Assembly (NCBI GenBank): GCA_943788055.1
Contig: CALSOU010000011.1
Coordinates: 1 to 64,000, forward strand
Source of the DNA: an uncultured Saprospiraceae bacterium
GTDB taxonomy: Bacteria > Bacteroidota > Bacteroidia > Chitinophagales > Saprospiraceae
Length of the DNA stretch: 64,000 bases
Reading direction: 5' to 3'
Under the pieces are notes generated by a model. The model did no database searches, had not been told where the DNA came from, and was given only the letters and a program-made list of their open reading frames with translations. This document shows positions 1 through 9,519 of the stretch, in pieces; the stretch's first letter is position 1; the number at the start of each line of letters is the position of its first letter. A program made the position numbers and the translations under genes.

Positions 1-2340
1 ATGACTTGGTTGACAAGGGATTTGAATTGACTGATAGCTTGATTTCTTGGTGTAAGCAAAATGAGATGTACGTAGTTCTTGACTTACACGCTGCTCCAGG
101 AGGACAAGGGTATGACGCAGCCATTTCTGATTATGATGATAGTAAGCCTTCCTTATGGGAAAGTAAAGCAAACCGTGACAAAATGGTAGCCCTTATGGAA
201 AAGGCTGGCGGAAAGATATGCCGACGAAGAATGGGTAGCTGGATATGATTTGCTCAATGAACCAAATTGGGACCTACCTGGTGCGTAGCATTAAGGAATC
301 TCTATGAGGAAACAACAGATAGTATCCGAACTGTCGACCCAAACCATATAATTTTTATTGGAGGAAATTGGTTTAATAACGATTTCACAGGACTAACACC
401 TCCTTGGGATGATCAATTAGTATATTCTCCTCACAAATATTGGTCTAATAACGATGTTGCTACCATGCAGTGGGTAATAGATTTACGAAATGAATATGAT
501 GTTCCCCTGTACTTAGGAGAGAGCGGAGAAAACTCCAATGTTTGGTTTCGGGATGCTATACCGCTTAATGGAAGATTTAGATATTGGTTGGGCTTGGTGG
601 CCACTGAAGAAAATCGAATCAATTGCTGGACCTGTATCAGTTGTCAAGACCGATGACTATCAAACTCTCTTAGATTATTGGAGCGGCAGCGGTCCCAACG
701 TTTCTGCAGAGTTTGGTAAAGCTACCTTAATGGATATAGCAGAGGGGTTTGAAGATAGAAAACTGTGTTTTTCAAAAAGATGTCATCGATGCGCTGTTCA
801 GACAAGTTTATTCTGATGAAGCAATTCCTTTTACTGAACATAATATTCCAGGTCTAATACATGCGTCAGATTTTGATTTGGGAATTATTGGGGAAGCCTA
901 TAATGATATAGATTTTGGTAACTATTCTGTTTCAACTGGGAATTACTCACCTTGGAATAATGGCTGGGTTTATAGAAATGACGGTGTTGATATTGAGATC
1001 TGCTCGGACAATGTCAATTCAAATGGATATAACGTGGGGGTTTTTAGAAAATGGAGAATGGATGCAGTATGACGTTGATGTCAAAAGCGGAGTTTATGAT
1101 ATACTTGTCAGAGTTGCTTCTGCAGGATCAGGAGGTAGATTCCACTTCTCTTCAGGCAATGCTGATGTGACACCTACAACATTTGCTCCTCCCACTGGTG
1201 ATTGGCAAAACTGGGAATCAATAGTCATTTCAAATGTAATTATGGATTCTACTGATACGAAGCTTAGGATGCACGTAGATCAACCTGGTTTCAACATTAG
1301 TAGCTTTGAGTTTATTGAAACAGAAATTGAACTATCTTCATTAGCAACTGAATTTGTTGCAGCTGAAACAATAGATGAATACACGATTCAAATGAATGCA
1401 AATAAATTCATAGAAGGTCCTTTACCTTCGGCACCTGATGGATTTGAAATCTTCGTTGATGGAAAATAGTATTCCAATTACTGGCTTGTCTGTCAATGCT
1501 GAGAATCCAAGAATAATTGAACTATCGCTTGATTATACACTAAAATCCACAGAAATTATTAAGATATCGTACGCGGGGTAATCAAGTGTCTGCAACTGAC
1601 GAAACAAAGTTAGAAGAATTCGTTTTGGAGGATGTTAAGAATAATCTGAATTTTGTGCACCTAATCCCTGGCAGAATCGAGGCTGAGTCATTTGACTTCC
1701 AGATGGGAGTGGCTTTGGAAACAACAACCGACATCGGAGGGGGGAGAGAATATAGGGTTTTTAGATCCAGGAGATTACTTAGATTATGAGATAAATGTTA
1801 CTGTAGAAGGTGCCTATTCGGCAGATTATAGGACTGCAGCCTTGTTTGGAACTGGAGGTTTAGAACTACAATTGATTGACGCAGCTGGAAATGTCACAGT
1901 TACAGCTAATCCGTCTTTTTCATCAACAGGTGACTGGCAAAATTGGGAAACAACAACAGAGACTATCGAATTACCCAAGGGGGAGATATACGATGAGAAT
2001 CTTAATTACCCAGGCGCCCTTCAATTTGAATTGGGTTGAATTTTCTCTGCCGACCGCAGTAAGTGAACAGGCTGATAACTACTACACAGATCTTGAGATT
2101 TTTCCAAACCCATGCCAAGATGTGTTCAATATCCAAGCAGAATTTACTCAAAAGCAAAACGTGTCCCTTGAAATTGTGAATCTTACTGGAGAGATTATTC
2201 ATGCTAAAAAGCTGACTAATGAGTCTGATATTTCACGAGCTATGGATTTAGGTGATGAACCCGATGGTATATACTTTGTGATACTTAGGCTAGAAGATGG
2301 TAGTTCGCTTTCAAACAAACTAGTTAAAATAAGTAGGTAG
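1..2340 (+). pseudogene. Secreted GH5 cellulase with CBM6-like modules and T9SS tail, multiply frameshifted, 5' truncated by window edge
   Basis: Conceptual translation across frames gives a glycoside hydrolase family 5 domain (about 1-700). It contains LLNEPN, with the likely acid/base Glu, near 250, and LGESGENS, with the likely nucleophile Glu, near 520. A CBM6-like beta-sandwich follows (about 840-1330, ending in FNISSFEF), then an Ig/SwmB-like stretch (1330-1630), a second CBM6-like module (1650-2040) and a type A T9SS sorting domain (from about 2090, EIFPNP to KLVKISR). The family hydrolyses beta-glucans outside the cell. I count about nine frame changes, near 195, 285, 558, 748, 1041, 1465, 1578, 1745 and 1980; at least five fall in runs of four or more identical bases, mostly G. 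There are no in-frame substitution stops, so either indel decay or homopolymer sequencing error near a contig end fits. The start lies left of the window. Confidence 0.85.
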
Positions 2341-2501
2341 CCTCTTTTACTTAAGTACTTAATGAAAGGTACAGATAAATACTTTTTTTGAGACTTCTTT
2401 GTAACGAGAGATAAGCCTATCCTGTTGATTCTACTATTTCATGTTTTAGCGTAAACTGAACTAGAGTGATTTACTTTTGTTTAAATCGGAAATTTTCGTT
2501 G

Positions 2502-3140
2502 ATGATGCAAAGACTTTCTTTTGAGTCAGATTATCCTTTAGAAATTGATATTCCTGACGGCAGGATTGACTATCATAGAGACTTCATGATTCAAGATGAA
2601 GCTAAAAGACTTCTACAAATATTAAGGACTGAGCTGTTATGGCGAGAGGACGATATCAAGATGTTTGGTAAAACTTACAAGATTCCTCGTCTTCAAGCTT
2701 GGTATGGTGATCCAAAAGCACATTATAAATACTCGGGTATTGATTTACCTTTGAATCCTTGGGATGAAACTCTTTATTCTATTAAAACCAAGATTGAGAA
2801 TTTGACTGGGGATTCATATAATTCAGTATTGGCGAATTGGTATAGAGACGGGCAGGATAGTAATGGCTGGCACGCTGATGATGAGAAAGAACTCGGTAAA
2901 AATCCTATTATTGCGTCCGTAAGTCTAGGTAGCGAACGAGTTTTTCAAATGAAACATCGCACAGAGAAATCACTTCGCAAGAATATTCTTTTAGAGCATG
3001 GAAGTTTGCTTATCATGAGAGGTCAAACGCAACACTTTTGGCTTCATCAGATAGCTAAAAGCAAAAAAGTCACGGGAGATCGTATAAACTTGACGTTTAG
3101 AAAGGTAATCTTAAAGTCGGAGAAAAATTTTACCTTTTGA
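2502..3140 (+). CDS. AlkB-like 2-oxoglutarate/Fe(II) dioxygenase
   Basis: A 212-residue protein resembling the ALKBH2/3-type DNA dealkylation enzymes, which oxidatively remove alkyl groups from bases such as 1-methyladenine and 3-methylcytosine. The iron ligands are visible as H124 and D126 in GWHADDE and H182 in FWLHQ. The 2-oxoglutarate-binding arginines are R194 and R200 in the motif RINLTFR, and the substrate-loop motif PRLQAWYGD lies at 62-70. I chose the ATG at 2502 over an upstream GTG at 2466, because the intervening 12 residues do not look conserved. It stands alone between the GH5 gene and an M24 peptidase. Family assignment is secure; the exact substrate is inference. Confidence 0.9.
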   Translation: MMQRLSFESDYPLEIDIPDGRIDYHRDFMIQDEAKRLLQILRTELLWREDDIKMFGKTYKIPRLQAWYGDPKAHYKYSGIDLPLNPWDETLYSIKTKIENLTGDSYNSVLANWYRDGQDSNGWHADDEKELGKNPIIASVSLGSERVFQMKHRTEKSLRKNILLEHGSLLIMRGQTQHFWLHQIAKSKKVTGDRINLTFRKVILKSEKNFTF

Positions 3141-3216
3141 CTATTGATTCAACAAAAACGTTGATCATTATCAGCTATCTTCAATTCTCCGTGTATATTT
3201 ATTCCTTCTATCTACA

Positions 3217-4575
3217 ATGATGAGCATGATTAAACGAACCTTTGTATCAATTACTTTAAGTTTTTTATTCGCTTTAAGCTCTTTTGGACAAGAGTCCATA
3301 GATGAACAAATCTTATCAGCTCGAGAGCAATCTGGGGTCATTGACGAGATTTTAGAATACCGCTTTGATTCATTGATGCCTGCTCTCATGGATAGAGAAG
3401 AGGTCGACATGTGGATTGTAATTAGCCGAGAGTATAATGAAGATCCAGTATTGAAGACTATGCTACCATCTACTTGGTTATCTGCGAGAAGGAGAACAAT
3501 ACTGGTTTTCTCTAAAATCCCAGATTCAAAAGAGATAGAAAAGATAGCTATTGCCCGATATGACGTGGGAAAGCTTATGAAAGGAGAATGGAATCTAGAT
3601 GTCTATCCCGATCAGTGGAATGCTCTTATGTCGATTATTGAAGTGCGAGATCCTACTACAATCGGATTAAATCTGAGTGGAGATTTTGGTTTGGCTGATG
3701 GTCTAGTGTATACAGAATACACGCAGTTTATGGAGCATCTTCCAATTGAATATCAGAGCCGGATTGTTTCAGCAGAGAACCTTGCGATTGCATGGTTAGA
3801 AACGCGCACAAAGAAAGAGATTGAATGGCATCAAAAGATTTGTGAGATAGGTCACGCTATTTTGCAAGAAGGCTTGAGTGAGAAAGCTATAACTCCGGGT
3901 GAAACAACGACAGAGGATGTTGTTTGGTATTTGAGGCAACGAGTTATTGAGGCCGGATTGGACACATGGTTTCATCCGACAGTCTCCTTGCAACGAAAAG
4001 ATCCAGCGTCTTTTGACCATCTACGAAGTTTTTCCAATCGACCATCTGGTCAAGTAATTATCGAAGGTGACCTACTGCATGTGGATTTTGGAGTGAGCTA
4101 TCTTCGTCTTAATTCTGATCAACAGCAACATTTCTACGTTCTTAGAGAAGGTGAAACTGAAGTTCCGCAATATCTGAGAGATGCATTTGTCCAAGGTAAT
4201 CGATTACAAGATATTCTTACTGGAAACTTTAAGACGGGCAGAACTGGTAACGAAATACTGAAGGCGACATTGGCTCAAGCCAAAGAAGAAGGTATTATTG
4301 CTACGATTTATACACACCCTATCGGAGTTCACGGACATGCTGCTGGCCCTACGATTGGTCTTTGGGATCAACAGCAAGGAGTCAAAGGAAAAGGTGACTA
4401 TCCACTTTATCCAAATACTGCTTACTCTATAGAATTAAATGCTGCTGTCGAATTGCCAGAGTGGAATAAAGTAATTAGAATTATGCTCGAAGAAGACGGT
4501 GTCTTCGACGGTAATTCATTTTTCTACTTGGATGGTAGACAAACCTCGATTCTTACAATTCCTCGTCAACCTTAA
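3217..4575 (+). CDS. Secreted M24-family metallopeptidase (Xaa-Pro aminopeptidase-like)
   Basis: 452 residues beginning with a Sec signal peptide (basic start, hydrophobic core to about residue 24, then GQES). The C-terminal pita-bread fold shows the five M24 metal ligands: D290 in HVDFG, D301 in NSDQQ, a His in VHGH (H372/H374), E406 in YSIEL and E425/E426 in LEEDG. The N-terminal half (30-190) fits the creatinase-like N domain. The family cleaves N-terminal residues next to proline or related dipeptides using two metal ions. A periplasmic or surface role in peptide breakdown is inferred from the signal peptide. It lies tail-to-tail with a glgC fragment starting four bases after its stop. 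Confidence 0.88.
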   Translation: MMSMIKRTFVSITLSFLFALSSFGQESIDEQILSAREQSGVIDEILEYRFDSLMPALMDREEVDMWIVISREYNEDPVLKTMLPSTWLSARRRTILVFSKIPDSKEIEKIAIARYDVGKLMKGEWNLDVYPDQWNALMSIIEVRDPTTIGLNLSGDFGLADGLVYTEYTQFMEHLPIEYQSRIVSAENLAIAWLETRTKKEIEWHQKICEIGHAILQEGLSEKAITPGETTTEDVVWYLRQRVIEAGLDTWFHPTVSLQRKDPASFDHLRSFSNRPSGQVIIEGDLLHVDFGVSYLRLNSDQQQHFYVLREGETEVPQYLRDAFVQGNRLQDILTGNFKTGRTGNEILKATLAQAKEEGIIATIYTHPIGVHGHAAGPTIGLWDQQQGVKGKGDYPLYPNTAYSIELNAAVELPEWNKVIRIMLEEDGVFDGNSFFYLDGRQTSILTIPRQP

Positions 4576-4578
4576 TGC

Positions 4579-4791
4579 TTACTCTAATCCGATGGTAGTA
4601 TTATCAGGAATGATAACTCCTTTATTCACAAGTACAATTCCTTTACGTATCGAGTAGGCTACGGTCTGAACCTCTTCTAAATCAGGATGACCAACAATTC
4701 TCACATTATTTCCAATATGAGCATGTTTGTCAATAATAGCTCGTTCGATATAACAATTATCTTTTAGCTGAAGGATAACATTCGGAACTCA
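4579..4791 (-). pseudogene. glgC: 3' remnant of glucose-1-phosphate adenylyltransferase (glgC)
   Basis: The reverse strand from 4788 down to the stop at 4579-4581 translates to about 69 codons that read like the end of a bacterial/plant-type ADP-glucose pyrophosphorylase. The recognisable pieces are NCYIERAIIDKHAHIG (left-handed beta-helix hexapeptides), then YSIRKGIVLV, then GVIIPDNTTI at the C-terminus. An in-frame TGA at 4789-4791 cuts the frame upstream, and I see no further GlgC-like sequence up to 4991. The catalytic nucleotidyltransferase domain is entirely missing, so this is a non-functional scrap. Identification rests on my recall of the family C-terminus. Confidence 0.72.
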
Positions 4792-4991
4792 AAAAATCAA
4801 TGCGTAAGCTTGACGATATCTATTAAGTTTACAACTAAAAAGTAGTGAAAAAAAGCGTTCTAGCAAAACTAAATATCATTATGGTGCAAGCAAAAGCGAA
4901 ATATATTCTAAATTTACTAACATGACTAACTTTTATAATTATTCTGGTCAAAGAGAGGCACTACTAAATTAAAAATATAGCTCACTAGTCG

Positions 4992-7900
4992 ATGATTAAA
5001 TACGTTCCTTTCATAATCGTTTTCATTTTTTCTGTAAAAAGCTTATTGGGTCAGTGCACGAATCCGCCAAATGGAGTTGATTGTACATGTAATACTGCGC
5101 AAATTCTATGTACCCCTGATTTACTTGATGGCTTTACCTTTTCAATGTCAACAGCTAATAACCTTGGTGGTTATAATAATGCTGGTAGTGATTTGTGTCC
5201 AGGATTACCTGAAGGTGGAGTTCCAAATAATGTGAACTGGTTTTCATTCATAGCTTGGTGTACAGATTTAGATATTGATATTCAGATTTCAAATTGTTCA
5301 GCTGGTGGTAATTTTCCATTTGTTTCATATGGTGTTCAAATTGCATTATTTTCAGGTTGTCCTATTGGAGGACCACTCTTTTGCGAAACAGATGGTGGTA
5401 GTGCATGCGGAAATGCTGGCAACTATCCGACTTTACAGACACTTTCTGTTTCTGGTTTAACAATCGGGAATCAGTATTATTTTATGCTTGATGGTTGTGC
5501 AGGTTCAGCCTGCGATATCACATTAGACGTTATAGGTACTTGTGGAACAGGAACGATTGATCCTTGGACTACTGGATTGACAGGGCCATTGACTACCTGT
5601 GTTGGTAACACAGATACCTACATCGCCGAAGATGTAAATGGTGCAGTCCAGTTCTATTACACGCTAGACGGAGTTCCGCTGGTAGATGGAGACGAACTTA
5701 CAAGCATCAATACAACTTGGAATACAGCAGGAACATACGAATTATGCGTCGACGTAGGAAATGATCCTTGTATTCCAGTTACTGATCCACCAGATCCTTT
5801 TTGTATAACAGTAATGGTTTGCGATGAGGCTGAGGCAGGCTCGATAAATGCAGCATCTCCATATTGCCCGGGAGATATTGCCAATCTTACTGTGACAGGT
5901 GAGCAACAAGGGCCTGATCACGATCAATATATCATAATAACGGATGCGTCTGGAACAATAGTTGACGTTGTTACAGGAAATAACACTACCTGGACGAGTG
6001 ATATATGCGAAGAGTTTGTAATATACAGTTATAATTTAAAAATTGGGAACCCTGTTCCCATGGTTGGGATGGCTTTTCCGACAGATTTTCCTTGTGATGA
6101 CAACTGCTGTGATATTGAAGCATTGCCAATAGCTTTTGAGGATATTATACCACCAGTATTTCCGAACCCACCTGCCTCAGTGACTTTAGACTGCTTTGAT
6201 GAACTAGTACCTTTGGCGGATCTTGCTTGGACTGATGATTGCATGGGGATGGGGACGGTAGCTGGTTCCGAGTCTGGGGCTGCCGATGCATGCGATGGGG
6301 GATCAATTACTAGAACTTGGACGGTGACGGATAGCTGCGGTAATTCTGTAACACACGATCAAGTCGTTACAATCAACCCAACGCCACCTAGTGATTTAGT
6401 TAATCCTCCTGCTGATGAGACAATCACATGTGATCTTATTCCAACATCTGTGCCTACTATTGATTACATAAATACTGGAGCAGGGCAGTGTGCATTGAGT
6501 GGAACTATCGTCGGAACTGCTTCTGGAACTGCAGATTTTTGTGGAGGAACGATCACGAATACTTGGACAGATACGGATGCTTGTGGTAATAGTTTGTCTC
6601 ATACGCAGGTTATTACGGTTGATGCTGTTCCCGAGGCGACGTTCATTAATCCCCCTGCCAGTACAACTGTGACTTGTGAAACTGTTCCAATTGTACTTCC
6701 GGACTTAGACTACGATAACGGAGAATCTGGAACTTGCAGCATAATGGGGTCAGTATCTCCAGTAGTTACCTCCAATTATGATGTATGTGGAGGGTCCATT
6801 TTAGTGGAGTGGAGCTTTACAGACGCATGTGGACGTACAATTGAGGCTAGTCAAACGATAACTGTTGAACCAGCAGCACCAGCAGTTTTCACGTCAATGC
6901 TACCGAGCAGTATTACAGTTGATTGCGATGCAGTGCCTGCATCTGCTGGTGCATTGAGCTATAGTAATTCGGAGAGCGGATCTTGCTCAATTGATGGGAC
7001 AATTGATCCCGTAATAACAGATAACTCTGATCCATGCGGAGGAAGTATTGTATACGAATGGGAATTCACTGATATGTGTGGGCGTAGTTTAAGCCACACT
7101 CAAACCATCACAATAAATCCGGCATCAATTCCAACTTTCGACATGACTCCAGTTGATATTACGCTTGATTGTACTCAGTTACCACTTGTAGCTTCGGATC
7201 TGAACTATTCAAATGGATTAAGTGGAATTTGTGATTTAAGTGGTATGGTAACAAGTACTTTGACTCCTTTTGATCCTTGTACAGGTGTAGTTACTGAGAC
7301 TTGGAATGATACAGACGCATGTGGTAATGATTTGAATCTAAGTAGGACAATTACTATCAGTCCGATTGAAAATGTCGTTTTTGACACACCCCCAGCTGAT
7401 ATTACAGTCAGCTGTGAAGCTGTGCCATCTACTTTTCCAGTTTTGAATTACAGTAACGGGAGTTCTAACGCATGCCTCATCAGTGGTTCTTCTACTGCGA
7501 CTATCCAGGGTAGCTACGACGCTTGTGGTGGTGAACTGACAGTGAATTGGCAAGCAAATGATGGTTGTGGAAATACTATAAATGCTCAACAAGTGATAAC
7601 TGTAACACCGTCGCCGTCGCCGTCGTTTGCAACTCCTCCCTCTGATGTAACCGTTTCATGCTCGGGAGTTCCTGCACCCTCAAACCTTTCATACTCAAAT
7701 GGTTTGACAGGAACATGCGGTATTGCTGGTTCAATATTAGCAACGCAGGTGGGTACATATGATTTATGCGGAGGAAACTTCAGCTACGAATGGACATTTA
7801 TTGATCCTTGTGGAGTTGAAATTACAGCGGTAAGGAATATTACTGTGAACCCAACACCTGAAGCTCAGTTTGTCAATTTACCATCGGACATTACTGTGAA

Positions 7901-9182
7901 TTGTGAAGATGTCGGAGCTTTGCCTTCAATTCTAAATTATACAAATAATCAAAATGGGGCATGCGAGATAAGTGGAATTGCCGTGGCTACTAATTCTGGT
8001 GCATTTGATTTTTGTGGAGGTCTCATTACACAATCATGGGAATATACCGATATGTGTGGACGAGTGATTACTTATGAACGAGATGTCACCGTTGATCCTG
8101 CAGACGATCCTGTTTTTATAAATCCTCCTGAAGATATTACGCTAGCATGCGGTGAAGATTTTGTAAGTCCTGGCCCATTGATGTATTCAAATGGATCAAC
8201 AAGTCCTTGTGCTATAGCGGGAAATGCATCAGTATCAACAACTCAAAATGGGATTACATATACCAATACTTGGGAGTTTAATAACCCATGTACAAATACA
8301 ATTGAAAGTCATGTACAAATTGTAACCTTAAGTCCCATCCCAGAAATCACAATTGACCCTCTTAGCGTGTCAATTTGTCTGGGTGACGAATTTGATCTTT
8401 CAAGTATAAATGTCACAGATCAAAATAATACTAGTATAGATCTGGATTATTATTTTGGAAATCCTGCAGTTCCTGGAACTGAGCTTTCAAATTTGATTGT
8501 AAGTCCTGGAGCTTCTAGTTTGTATACTATTGTAGCAACAAACGAATTTAATTGTAGTGACGAGGCTGTTTTTACACTTGCAGTAGATGAAGCGCCTTTT
8601 GCTGGGAACGACGGCTTGACAAATATTTGTGATAATATAGCTGTCGATTTGTACTCTTTGTTAGGTGGTACATTTGATTTTGGGGGTACTTGGTTGGATC
8701 TTGATGGAGCTGGAGTCAATTTAGATAGCCCTTCTAGCGTTCTATTTAGTGGACAACAACCCGGAGTATACACATTCGCATATATTGTAGAATCAGGTAA
8801 TTCTTGTCCAAATGATACAGCTCTAGTGGATGTTAATTTTAGTCAATTGCCCGAGATTGAGATTGACTCTGTGTACTGCGACAATGGCAACACTACCTAT
8901 ATTGTTGTACTTCAAGCAAATGGTTATGAGATTCTTCCTAGTAGTGGGACTGCAGTTGACCAAGGTGGCGGCACGGTTTTCATAGTAGATATTCCAATTG
9001 ATCAACAAGTAGTGATAAATTTCTTTGATGGAGAAACATTCTGCGCAGACTTTGTAGTGATAACACCCGCCAGACTGCGACTGCCCGCAAGTTCCACTCG
9101 CAATAGCTTCAGATACAACAATATGTCAAGGAGATCTTCCGGCGATACTAACTGCATTAGCACCGGAAGGAACGATCATTAA
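4992..9182 (+). CDS. Giant modular T9SS adhesin, N-terminal segment (frameshifted near 9070)
   Basis: Starts with a signal peptide (MIKYVPFIIVFIFSV, then GQC). A pre-domain follows (about residues 25-190), rich in Cys and Gly, as seen in gliding/adhesin proteins. From about 6150 to 8335 there are nine tandem HYR-like modules of about 80 residues. Each carries the pattern of an early TxxC, a middle SGxC, a CGG and a late D-x-CG, so about four cysteines per module. From 8340 onward the protein is Ig/PKD-like. The frame is lost near 9070: translation in the +1 frame resumes the protein (CDCPQV onward), so the last 35 residues of this frame are spurious. Likely a cell-surface or secreted adhesin. 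Together with the two following segments it encodes about 2765 residues. Confidence 0.85.
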   Translation: MIKYVPFIIVFIFSVKSLLGQCTNPPNGVDCTCNTAQILCTPDLLDGFTFSMSTANNLGGYNNAGSDLCPGLPEGGVPNNVNWFSFIAWCTDLDIDIQISNCSAGGNFPFVSYGVQIALFSGCPIGGPLFCETDGGSACGNAGNYPTLQTLSVSGLTIGNQYYFMLDGCAGSACDITLDVIGTCGTGTIDPWTTGLTGPLTTCVGNTDTYIAEDVNGAVQFYYTLDGVPLVDGDELTSINTTWNTAGTYELCVDVGNDPCIPVTDPPDPFCITVMVCDEAEAGSINAASPYCPGDIANLTVTGEQQGPDHDQYIIITDASGTIVDVVTGNNTTWTSDICEEFVIYSYNLKIGNPVPMVGMAFPTDFPCDDNCCDIEALPIAFEDIIPPVFPNPPASVTLDCFDELVPLADLAWTDDCMGMGTVAGSESGAADACDGGSITRTWTVTDSCGNSVTHDQVVTINPTPPSDLVNPPADETITCDLIPTSVPTIDYINTGAGQCALSGTIVGTASGTADFCGGTITNTWTDTDACGNSLSHTQVITVDAVPEATFINPPASTTVTCETVPIVLPDLDYDNGESGTCSIMGSVSPVVTSNYDVCGGSILVEWSFTDACGRTIEASQTITVEPAAPAVFTSMLPSSITVDCDAVPASAGALSYSNSESGSCSIDGTIDPVITDNSDPCGGSIVYEWEFTDMCGRSLSHTQTITINPASIPTFDMTPVDITLDCTQLPLVASDLNYSNGLSGICDLSGMVTSTLTPFDPCTGVVTETWNDTDACGNDLNLSRTITISPIENVVFDTPPADITVSCEAVPSTFPVLNYSNGSSNACLISGSSTATIQGSYDACGGELTVNWQANDGCGNTINAQQVITVTPSPSPSFATPPSDVTVSCSGVPAPSNLSYSNGLTGTCGIAGSILATQVGTYDLCGGNFSYEWTFIDPCGVEITAVRNITVNPTPEAQFVNLPSDITVNCEDVGALPSILNYTNNQNGACEISGIAVATNSGAFDFCGGLITQSWEYTDMCGRVITYERDVTVDPADDPVFINPPEDITLACGEDFVSPGPLMYSNGSTSPCAIAGNASVSTTQNGITYTNTWEFNNPCTNTIESHVQIVTLSPIPEITIDPLSVSICLGDEFDLSSINVTDQNNTSIDLDYYFGNPAVPGTELSNLIVSPGASSLYTIVATNEFNCSDEAVFTLAVDEAPFAGNDGLTNICDNIAVDLYSLLGGTFDFGGTWLDLDGAGVNLDSPSSVLFSGQQPGVYTFAYIVESGNSCPNDTALVDVNFSQLPEIEIDSVYCDNGNTTYIVVLQANGYEILPSSGTAVDQGGGTVFIVDIPIDQQVVINFFDGETFCADFVVITPARLRLPASSTRNSFRYNNMSRRSSGDTNCISTGRNDH

Positions 9183-9519
9183 TTGGTACGATGAGGTCGA
9201 TGCAAATACTGCATTACTATTGAATAGTACTTCATATACTTCACCTGAAAACACGGCCGGTGTTTTTACCTATTATCTTGAGACCGAAAGTATTGAGTTT
9301 CCAGGTTGTGTTTCAACACAAAGAGTCCCTATCCAACTAACAATTGTCGCTAGTCCAGTAGTAACAGATTCTCAAATTGAATTTTGCATCGACAACGGTG
9401 CCGCTCTTGAAATAGTTTTTGCGGACTACAATTCTGATCTAAATGGCAATTCGAATAATGTATTCAGGTACTTTGGATCACTGACCGATGCGGAAAGTTT
9501 GCAAAATGAAATTTTTTGA
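9071..9519 (+). CDS. Giant adhesin, middle segment (between two frameshifts)
   Basis: A stretch of about 148 codons that continues the protein of the preceding segment, starting around CDCPQV and running through INWYDE and TYYLETES into FRYFGSLTD. It looks like an Ig-like domain (PKD/CHU-associated type). It has no start of its own. At about 9511-9516 a run of six T shifts the frame; dropping one T restores NEIFDITLT, which leads directly into the C-terminal segment. The clean rejoining on both sides shows that one gene was interrupted by single-base indels rather than three separate genes. Confidence 0.7.

Noticed and set aside
6150..8335. CRISPR array or DNA-level tandem repeat suggested by regular spacing
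   Set aside because: The periodicity is at the protein level (HYR-like modules of about 80 residues); the DNA of the units is diverged and there are no identical repeats or spacers.
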